Source of the DNA: Rubrobacteraceae bacterium
GTDB lineage: Bacteria; Actinomycetota; Rubrobacteria; Rubrobacterales; Rubrobacteraceae
Direction of reading: 5' to 3'
NCBI GenBank assembly: GCA_021156345.1
Contig: JAJNDJ010000137.1
Location: 1 to 5,288, forward strand
Length of the DNA: 5,288 bases
In this document: piece by piece, positions 1-4,856 of the stretch
Layout of the letters: each line of letters opens with the position of its first letter
Position numbering within the stretch: position 1 is the stretch's first letter
Program-made: the position numbers and the translations under genes
The notes under the pieces: generated by a model
Database searches by the model: none
What the model was told of the DNA's origin: nothing
The model's input: the letters and a program-made list of their open reading frames with translations, nothing else

Positions 1-2
1 CG

Positions 3-98
3 GTGGCGTTCGTAGTGAACACGTCTGTGGCGGAGCTCTGGATCCGGGCCACCCGCAGGAGCGGCGCCCCAACAGCACGCAAGGTGAAAGCCGCATGA
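3..98 (+). CDS. C-terminal end of an unidentified upstream reading frame (partial)
   Basis: A frame already open at the left edge runs for 31 codons and ends at TGA 96-98. The visible tail starts VAFVVNTSVAELW and ends in a basic stretch rich in Arg and Lys. I do not recognise the family. Its stop overlaps an ATG at 95-97 in an ATGA arrangement, which is typical of translationally coupled genes. However, the frame begun by that ATG (reading MKAVCLRG) closes after only 24 codons at 167-169. A second frame is also open across this short stretch, so chance openness in high-GC DNA cannot be excluded. The sequence to the left would be needed to decide whether this is a real gene end. Confidence 0.27.
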   Translation: MAFVVNTSVAELWIRATRRSGAPTARKVKAA

Positions 99-144
99 AA
101 GCCGTCTGCCTTCGCGGATCCCGTTCCGACCAGGGGGCTCTGAG

Positions 145-149
145 AGGAG
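145..149 (+). promoter_or_regulatory. Ribosome binding site for the monooxygenase
   Basis: AGGAG lies six bases before the TTG at 156. This fixes the unusual TTG start, because the first internal ATG codons would remove the FAD-binding N-terminus. Confidence 0.75.
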
Positions 150-155
150 CACCGG

Positions 156-1337
156 TTGAAGAACAGTGACCTTCTCATTTCGGGCGCGAGCATCGCCGGG
201 CCTGCGCTGGCGTACTGGCTCGGGCGTTACGGCTTCAGCCCAACGGTGGTGGAGCGGGCGCCTGCGTTGCGCGGCGGCGGCTTTGCGGTCGACTTCCGGG
301 GCGAGGCGCACATGAGCGTGCTGAAGCGCATGGGCATCTTGGAGGAGGTCCGCCGGCTGCAGACCAACATGGGTGAGCAGATCGTCGTCGACGAGACTGG
401 CAAGCGGCTGCTGGCCCTGCCCGCTTCGTTCATGAGTGGAGAGGTAGAGATCGCGCGCGGGGACCTGTCCCGCATCATGTACGAGCGAACCAAGGACACC
501 ACCGAGTACATCTTCGGCGACTCTATCGCCTCGATGACAGAGACCACCGACGGGGTGCACGTCACCTTCGAACGTGGCGCTCCGCGTACGTTCGACCTGG
601 TGGTAGGCGCCGACGGGCTGCACTCCAACACACGCAGGCTCGCCTTCGGCCCCGAGGTGCAGTTCATCAGCTTCCTTGGCCACTACATCGCAAGCTTCGA
701 CCTCCCCAACTACCTGAACCTCGATCACGCGGGACTGATTTACAACGTTCCCGGCAAGGAAGCTGATATCGGCAGCGCGCGAGAAGGCACCAAGGCCAGT
801 GCCGGATTCGTCTTCGCGTCGGAGCCACTGGATTACGACCGGCACGACCCCGAGCAGCAGAAGAGGATTCTAGCCGACATCTACGCTGACGTGGGCTGGG
901 AGGTCCCGAGGCTGATCGAGGCGATGTGGGACGCGCCGGACCTCTACTTCGACTCGATCAGCCGGATCGATATGGACCACTGGTCGAAAGGCCGGGTGGT
1001 GCTGCTGGGAGACGCCGGCTACGGCGCCACGGTCGGTGGCATGGGTACCGGTACCGCCATGGTGGGGGCGTACGTCCTGGCTGGCGAACTGGCCGCTGCT
1101 GGTGGCGACCACCGCACCGCGTTCGCCCGCTACGAAGCGGAGATCCGGGACTACGCCAAGGGCTGCCAGAAACTCGCGAACAACGCCGGCCCGTTCCTTG
1201 CTCCGCCGACACGGTGGAAGATCTGGCGTCGTAACCAGGTGTACCGGATGTTGTCCTCCCGCACATTGTCGGGCGTGTTCAACAAGATGACGACTAAGGC
1301 GGCCAGCGCTATCACATTCAAGGACTATCGGGGATGA
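156..1337 (+). CDS. FAD-dependent monooxygenase (PHBH/TetX-like group A flavoprotein)
   Basis: A 393-aa flavoprotein of the aromatic hydroxylase superfamily, expected to use NAD(P)H and O2 to hydroxylate a small organic substrate in the cytoplasm. The Rossmann dinucleotide motif is GASIAGP at residues 10-16, and E33 (VVERAP) is placed to bind the FAD ribose. The second FAD/NAD(P)H motif, GADGLHSNTR, covers about residues 151-160 (D153-G154). The third, GRVVLLGDAGY, ends around G285-D286. The loop after GD reads GATVGGMGTGTA where many relatives have a Pro-containing segment, so this is a divergent active-site subgroup. The length is normal and no frame damage is visible. The start is TTG with AGGAG six bases upstream. 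A lactonase-like gene follows after 59 bases in the same direction, suggesting co-transcription. The family call is firm. The substrate is unknown; relatives act on phenols, quinolones, polyketides or tetracyclines. Confidence 0.93.
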   Translation: MKNSDLLISGASIAGPALAYWLGRYGFSPTVVERAPALRGGGFAVDFRGEAHMSVLKRMGILEEVRRLQTNMGEQIVVDETGKRLLALPASFMSGEVEIARGDLSRIMYERTKDTTEYIFGDSIASMTETTDGVHVTFERGAPRTFDLVVGADGLHSNTRRLAFGPEVQFISFLGHYIASFDLPNYLNLDHAGLIYNVPGKEADIGSAREGTKASAGFVFASEPLDYDRHDPEQQKRILADIYADVGWEVPRLIEAMWDAPDLYFDSISRIDMDHWSKGRVVLLGDAGYGATVGGMGTGTAMVGAYVLAGELAAAGGDHRTAFARYEAEIRDYAKGCQKLANNAGPFLAPPTRWKIWRRNQVYRMLSSRTLSGVFNKMTTKAASAITFKDYRG

Positions 1338-1396
1338 TGCGCGCGGTCCACTCATGAACGATCTAAGAAGTCTGGTCCCAAAGAAAGGACTCCTCA

Positions 1397-2257
1397 GTGC
1401 CTGAAGTGCAAACCCTGATGAGTGGTCTCGTGATCGGCGAATCACCCCGCTGGCGCGACGGTCGGTTGTGGTTCTCCCACTGGGGAGCCCAGCAGATCGT
1501 CGCTGTCGATCTCGACGGCAACAGCGAGGTCGTGACCCGCGCCCCGACAAACATCGGGTTCTCCATCGACTGGCTGCCCGACGGTCGCTTGCTCGTCTCG
1601 GGGCGAGAAGGGCTTCTCGTGTGCAGCGAGCACGACGGGCTGTTCTCCATCTACGCTGACCTGCGCAGTCTCTCGCCTCACGGCTGGAACGAGATCGTCG
1701 TGGACGGTCGCGGCAACGTCTACGTCAACAGCGTCAACTTCGACTTCATGGGCTTCCTGGAAGGACGCGCGCAGTTCGCACCCGGGATCATCGCGCTGGT
1801 CACCCCCGACGGCTCCGTTCGCCAGGTGGCGGACGGCATCGCGTTCCCCAACGGCATGGCCGTGACGCCCGACAACTCGACGCTGATCATCGCCGAGTCG
1901 TTCACTAGCGATCTAACCGCGTTCGACATTGGCGCCGACGGCGACCTGTCGAACCGGCGTGTGTGGGCCGACCTCGGCGAGGGCGGCGGCGACGGTGACG
2001 GCATCTGCATGGACGCCGAAGGCGCCGTCTGGACGCCGGTGAGAGACAACGCCTGCTCACGGGTCAGCGAAGGTGGGGAGGTTCTGCAGCGTATCGAGCT
2101 CGACCGGAGCTGCTTTGCGTGCATGCTCGGCGGTCCGGACGGGAGGATGCTGTTCATGATGGCCGCGAGGTGGCGTCCCGAGAACCCGACAGGCGAACCT
2201 CGAACCGGCCAGGTGCTCACCGTCCGTGCGCCGGCACCGGGCGTCGGTTGGCCGTAG
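1397..2257 (+). CDS. SMP-30/gluconolactonase/LRE-like beta-propeller hydrolase
   Basis: A 286-aa protein of the SMP-30 (regucalcin/gluconolactonase) family. These are six-bladed beta-propellers that bind one divalent metal and usually hydrolyse lactones or related esters. The expected ligands are in place: E15 in GESPRW, N98 in GWNEIV, N152 in FPNGMAVTPD and D201 in GDGICMD. The last blade ends in the characteristic GGPDGRMLFMM followed by a GQVL segment, so the protein looks complete. There is no signal peptide, so it is probably cytoplasmic. The GTG start at 1397 is supported by AAAGGA at 1384-1389, seven bases away. It sits 59 bases behind the flavin monooxygenase, an arrangement suited to opening a lactone or processing another oxidised product of that enzyme. 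The pathway link is inference, and the true substrate is unknown. Confidence 0.92.
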   Translation: MPEVQTLMSGLVIGESPRWRDGRLWFSHWGAQQIVAVDLDGNSEVVTRAPTNIGFSIDWLPDGRLLVSGREGLLVCSEHDGLFSIYADLRSLSPHGWNEIVVDGRGNVYVNSVNFDFMGFLEGRAQFAPGIIALVTPDGSVRQVADGIAFPNGMAVTPDNSTLIIAESFTSDLTAFDIGADGDLSNRRVWADLGEGGGDGDGICMDAEGAVWTPVRDNACSRVSEGGEVLQRIELDRSCFACMLGGPDGRMLFMMAARWRPENPTGEPRTGQVLTVRAPAPGVGWP

Positions 2258-2490
2258 GAGCGCGGCATCCCGGCGTCCTTCCCGCGAGGAACCGTCGAAG
2301 CAACCAGACCCTAGGAAGTTGGCCGTCAAGATGTCCTTCACTTAGAGCCTGAACCTTACAAAATGGGCTCTTGGATTCTCCACCAACCTACCCCTACTTC
2401 TGTCCCACTAATACTTTCGAAAAAACTCGAATCGATTCCGTTTGGATCGTCATGCCTTTAAGGTGTTGGCACTAAGAAGGAGCAGACGAT
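2258..2490 (+). other. Intergenic region with AT-rich core
   Basis: There is no gene on either strand that I can support. The core 2341-2460 has 53 G/C in 120 bases (44%), clearly below the flanking genes. It carries a short inverted repeat, GAGCC (2345-2349) with GGCTC (2366-2370), and a second one at 2416-2431, both near the end of the two-gene unit. Neither has the GC-rich stem and T-run of a clear intrinsic terminator. TAATAC at 2409-2414 resembles a -10 box but lacks a convincing -35 partner. The region probably contains the operon end and perhaps a promoter for what follows. Confidence 0.5.
2416..2437. repeat. Short hairpin and overlapping palindrome in the AT-rich spacer
   Basis: TTCGA (2416-2420) and TCGAA (2427-2431) can pair around a six-base A-rich loop. 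The right arm overlaps a perfect 8-base palindrome AATCGATT (2430-2437). It could be a weak operator or structural element. Repeats this short also arise by chance. Confidence 0.3.
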
Positions 2491-2671
2491 TTGTTTGAGC
2501 ACGATTGTAGGCGGCAGTGGGTCTGCGGCGCATCGCAAAAGGCAACGAAGCACAATCTCAGCGTGATCGGAGTACCCAAAGAGCCTGTGGGTGAAGCCGC
2601 CGCTCTCCTCGCTCGCTGCTACCGCGCCAACCCGGACTTCGTGGACCCCTTCCCGGACGAGAGGGTGAGCG
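2491..2671 (+). pseudogene. N-terminal fragment of a GNAT-type acetyltransferase
   Basis: The frame from TTG 2491 runs 91 codons to a stop at 2764-2766, but only its middle looks like a known protein. Residues around 28-58 (GEAAALLARCYRANPDFVDP, then FPDER) resemble the first helix and loop of GNAT acetyltransferases, where a phrase like 'ALAFADDPLF..LFPDE' precedes the acetyl-CoA fold. Everything after about residue 60 is missing: the acetyl-CoA binding loop (Q/R-x-x-G-x-G/A) is absent, and the DNA passes straight into the next gene. A good ribosome site (AAGGAG, 2477-2482) eight bases before TTG suggests the promoter-proximal end survived. The first 25 residues (Cys- and Lys-rich) do not look like the family and may be out of frame. 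I infer a deleted remnant rather than a working 91-aa protein. The family assignment is from pattern memory only. Confidence 0.55.
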
Positions 2672-3349
2672 ATGGTTGGTTACATGACCCTTCAAGCACA
2701 GCTAGAGGCAGACTTCTCCCGCGCCTGAAGAAGGGCGCTGCTTCGGAAGGTGAGGATCCGCCTTAGAAGAGAGAAGACCTGGGATGGGCTGCTGTGCTTC
2801 GATGAAATCAAAATGATCTCCTGGGCAGCAGGGGGGAGGATCGATAGAGGCATGAGGACGGTGCTGGTTAGTCAGATAGGAGGCAGCATCGGACGCTGTA
2901 CTGAGTTCGATGGAGAGTTCATGCCAGCTACGGCGAGCGTGAAACAGAGGTGGAAGCACATAGACCGGGCATTCCACAGGGGTGGGGTGCTACCTCCTGT
3001 GAATCTCTACAAGGTTGGGAGCTTCTACTTCGTCTTGGATGGCCATCATCGTGTCTCGGTAGCTGCCTATCACGGGGTTAAGTGGATCGACGCTAATGTG
3101 ACGGAGTTCAACTCCGGATCGGGGCTACCGAAGAGGCGAAGTCGGCCTGATCGAGCCATCCAAATGAGAAGACCTGAGGATGTACGAGATGATGGGTATC
3201 CAGCCTGTAAGGCAGATCGCGATGAGTTGCTGCGCGAAGTGGAGTTGAAATCGCCAAGTTCAAGCATTCCGGACAGCCAGCAAGCGGTGTGCCGGCCGGA
3301 GATCAGCTCTGCTATGGGAGATATAGAGACACGCTGGATGGTGAGGTGA
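2672..3349 (+). pseudogene. ParB-like (ParB/sulfiredoxin superfamily) domain protein interrupted by an in-frame TGA
   Basis: Read from ATG 2672 or 2684, the frame gives MTLQAQLEADFSRA, then TGA at 2726-2728, then RRALLRKVRIRLRRE and on without another stop to 3347-3349. The helical, charged N-terminus joined across the stop resembles actinobacterial single-domain ParB-like proteins. The core covers LPPVNLYKVGSFYFVLDGHH and the following RVSVA, with the DGHHR nucleotide-binding motif at 3038-3052, then WIDANVTEF. This fold is a CTPase/nuclease-type domain found in ParB and in stand-alone proteins of unknown role, so chromosome partitioning should not be assumed. The stop fits a single CGA-to-TGA change. 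A restart at GTG 2750 has no well-spaced ribosome site; ATG 2852, with GGAGGA at 2835-2840, would keep the core in about 165 residues. The tail after about 3110 is not recognisable. G+C is lower here (53% in 3181-3240), consistent with drift. Confidence 0.7.
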
Positions 3350-3370
3350 CGATGAATCATGGCTCTCCAC

Positions 3371-3391
3371 GCCCACCTCGCGAGGGTGGGC
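3371..3391. other. GC-rich hairpin ahead of the SnoaL-like remnant
   Basis: GCCCACC (3371-3377) pairs perfectly with GGTGGGC (3385-3391) around a seven-base loop. It lies 18 bases before the AGGAG of the next gene. No T-run follows, so it is not a standard terminator. It could be a transcript-stabilising or attenuating structure, or just local GC-rich sequence. Confidence 0.4.
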
Positions 3392-3417
3392 CGCATGACT
3401 CAGACAGAAAGGAGAGA

Positions 3418-3740
3418 TTGACGAATACCAGACCAATTCAACGGAAAGACGAGGCCGCTATCCTGCAGCTCGTGCACAACATGCACGACGCCCAGAACAC
3501 CAAAGACGGCGAGCTGTTCGCGTCGGTTTTTGCCCAGCAACACCACTACATCGCTATAAACGGCAAGTTCTTGGCCAACCAGAGCCGGCAGGACAATGCC
3601 CGAATCCACCATAGACTAGGTAGAGGGGCGTGCGCTTTCTCGAGGAACCTGTCCGCTATCCGTGGGGCGGCATCGGGGTGCGGTTCTTGGATCAGGACGG
3701 CAGCCTCATCTTCCTGCAGCAGGAATCGGAAGAACGGTAG
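3418..3740 (+). pseudogene. SnoaL/SgcJ (DUF4440)-like protein, frameshifted
   Basis: From TTG 3418 (AGGAG at 3410-3414, rather close) the protein begins LTNTRPIQRKDEAAILQLV and continues HNMHDAQNTKDGELFASVF, then HYIAINGKFLANQSRQ. This is the N-terminal helix pair and first strand of the NTF2-like SgcJ/EcaC group (a small cone-shaped fold, usually 125-160 aa). After about 3615 the frame turns to Ser/Arg-rich text, and the family-like sequence reappears in another frame (3624-3737): VRFLEEPVRYPWGG, then VRFLDQDGSLIFLQQE, closing at TAG 3738-3740. A segment NGRWQGHEFRNGG back in the first frame (about 3734-3772) may be the original C-terminus, which would need a second, compensating shift. Some middle residues also seem missing, so the break probably includes a deletion. 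The product is unlikely to be functional. Family members include polyketide-tailoring proteins and uncharacterised enzymes, so no role can be given. Confidence 0.62.
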
Positions 3741-3775
3741 GTGGCAGGGGCACGAGTTTAGGAACGGAGGTCAAC

Positions 3776-3820
3776 ATGCATGGCAGAGACTTGAGGGTGC
3801 TAGAAACATCAGGAGGATGA
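3776..3820 (+). CDS. Possible 14-codon leader ORF
   Basis: ATG 3776 has GGAGG at 3766-3770 six bases upstream and reads MHGRDLRVLETSGG before TGA at 3818-3820. Its two final Gly codons form the AGGAGG ribosome site of the next gene, whose ATG lies three bases beyond the stop. Ribosomes finishing here would be positioned to start the next gene, so it could act as a coupling leader. It may instead be a leftover of a decayed gene. No attenuator pattern (a run of one amino acid or alternative hairpins) is evident. Confidence 0.25.
   Translation: MHGRDLRVLETSGG
3811..3816 (+). promoter_or_regulatory. Strong Shine-Dalgarno site for the 139-aa gene
   Basis: A full AGGAGG lies seven bases before ATG 3824. 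This is the best ribosome site in the window and fixes that start over the ATG at 3817, which touches the site itself. Confidence 0.75.
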
Positions 3821-3823
3821 CGC

Positions 3824-4243
3824 ATGATCCTCGACCATCGCGCGGATCTGTATGAGGCCTGCCAGAGACTCTGCCCCATCGATCCCGCCTATGCAAACCT
3901 TCCCATAGAGCAAGGCTTCAACTGGTTCTCCTGCTTGGGCGATGCTCGCTTCGAAGGGTTGTACCTCGTGGTGTTCCGTTCGGTTCGGCGCGCTGCGGCG
4001 GACCTCGCGCTACTGGAGGAGCACGACGACCAAGCCTACGCGGCGGCTCTCGAGGCCGGCGGCCTGCTGCGCTACTTCAAGGGCGAGGTGAACGGGCGCC
4101 GCGAGTGCCTGTCGTTCTGCCTGTGGGAGAGAAGGGAGCAGGCGTTATCGGCCTCGAGCAGGAGCCTTGCGATGAGTCTCGCTGCGCCACACCTCGCACA
4201 AGAGACAACTCGACAGACTGGAGACGATGAGAATATTGCTTGA
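3824..4243 (+). CDS. Conserved-looking hypothetical protein, 139 aa
   Basis: I do not assign a function. The sequence is soluble-looking, with no signal peptide or membrane segment. It has striking aromatic and Cys features: LCPIDPAYANLPIEQGFNW at residues 16-34, then SCLGDARFEGLYLVVFRSVR, an acidic helix LALLEEHDDQAYAAALEAGG, and RRECLSFCLWERREQAL at about 92-108. This has the feel of a compact alpha/beta domain, and I have a vague memory of similar uncharacterised actinobacterial proteins that continue with a Tyr-rich C-terminus. Here, after about residue 110, the text becomes a low-complexity Ser/Ala/Leu run (SASSRSLAMSLAAPHLAQ), and the last 17 bases overlap the dehydrogenase remnant. The C-terminus may therefore be truncated or replaced. 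The start is well supported by AGGAGG. Sitting among broken genes, it may itself be partly decayed, though the frame is uninterrupted. Confidence 0.68.
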   Translation: MILDHRADLYEACQRLCPIDPAYANLPIEQGFNWFSCLGDARFEGLYLVVFRSVRRAAADLALLEEHDDQAYAAALEAGGLLRYFKGEVNGRRECLSFCLWERREQALSASSRSLAMSLAAPHLAQETTRQTGDDENIA

Positions 4244-4511
4244 GAACAAGAACGCCATAGTCTACGGAGGGGGAGGTGCCATCGGCGGCGCGGTCTCTCG
4301 TGCCTTCGCTTGCGAGGGGGCACACCTCTTCCTCGCGGGCCGCACCCTTGCTAAGGTCGAAGCGGTGGCCGAGGAGATCTCGGCCGCCGGGGGAACCGCC
4401 GAAGCGGCCAGGGTAGACGCCCTCGACGAGCAGACCGTCGATGAGCAATCCAACGCTGTAGCGGAGGAGGCGGGGAGCATCGACGTCTCCTTCAACGCCG
4501 TCTCGATCCGG
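4227..4511 (+). pseudogene. Short-chain dehydrogenase/reductase (SDR), N-terminal third only
   Basis: ATG 4227 opens a frame that reads MRILLENKNAIVYGGGGAIG and continues GAVSRAFACEGAHLFLAGRT. This is a Rossmann fold start with the Gly-rich NAD(P)-binding turn at residues 14-21, an atypical GGGGAIGG in place of TGxxxGIG. An acidic VDALDE (about 69-74) fits the adenine-contacting strand, and SFNAVSIR (88-95) is at the position of the NNAG strand. At residue 95 the SDR likeness stops: the catalytic Ser, Tyr-x-x-x-Lys and the substrate half (about 150 residues) are missing. The same frame then continues into a serine-hydrolase C-terminus. The start overlaps the end of the 139-aa gene by 17 bases, with a weak GGAG (4220-4223). 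Without the catalytic residues it cannot act as a dehydrogenase. Confidence 0.72.
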
Positions 4512-4797
4512 ACCCCCGCGGGCGGCAAGACGTCCGCGCTTGCCGTGGCGCGCATGTACGCTGCGCTGCTGGGCGAGGTGGACGGCGTTCGCCTGATCTC
4601 GCCCGAGCGGTTGCTTTATGTCCAACGCGCACGAGACCCAGCATGTGTTCGGGGTAGGGGGCGTGGGCGGGAGCCACGCCTACGTCGACACCAAGACCGG
4701 AACCACGTTTGCGCTCACCAAGAACCGGCTCACCCCCACCTTCGACACCGCCGAGCAGGTCGTCGGAATAGTCACGAAGGCGGTCGCCGAGAGCTAG
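4512..4797 (+). pseudogene. Serine hydrolase (class C beta-lactamase family) C-terminal remnant, frameshifted
   Basis: Two adjacent pieces belong to the beta-lactamase-related serine hydrolase family (penicillin-binding-protein fold; esterases and peptidases as well as AmpC). Piece one is in frame with the SDR remnant (4512-4613): PAGGKTSALAVARMYAALLG, then EVDGVRLISPERL, matching the helix that carries 'AR(M/L)YAAL' and the following 'LLSPE'. Piece two is in the next frame (about 4618-4797): HVFGVGGVGGSHAYVDTKTG, then TFALTKNR, ending at TAG 4795-4797. It matches the strand region that holds the HxG/KTG-equivalent box (here FGVGG-VGGS) and the last helix. About 30 residues between the pieces appear to be missing. 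The catalytic Ser-x-x-Lys half is absent. No independent start with a good ribosome site exists for piece two. Confidence 0.7.
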
Positions 4798-4856
4798 CGG
4801 GTAAGGCCCGAGGTGTCGTGGCTCGACCCTCGGATAGACGAAAGGAGAGAATCGGC

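Noticed and set aside
870..1550. Long minus-strand frame (226 codons) opposite the monooxygenase and the start of the SMP-30 gene
   Set aside because: It is Arg/Ser/Pro-rich without any recognisable motif and lies antisense to two well-supported genes; typical of high-GC antisense frames.
1720..2268. Minus-strand frame opposite the SMP-30 gene
   Set aside because: Ser/Pro-rich shadow with no family features; the + strand has all the metal ligands of a real protein.
2345..2370. Intrinsic terminator after the SMP-30 gene
   Set aside because: The stem is only five base pairs with a 16-base loop, and no T-run follows.
2726..2728. TGA read as selenocysteine or programmed recoding
   Set aside because: The position fits Arg, there is no redox motif around it, and I see no obvious hairpin immediately downstream; a point mutation is simpler.
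2750..3349. Chromosome-partitioning ParB
   Set aside because: There is no ParA partner, no helix-turn-helix domain and no parS-like repeat in view; only the ParB-like N-terminal fold is present.
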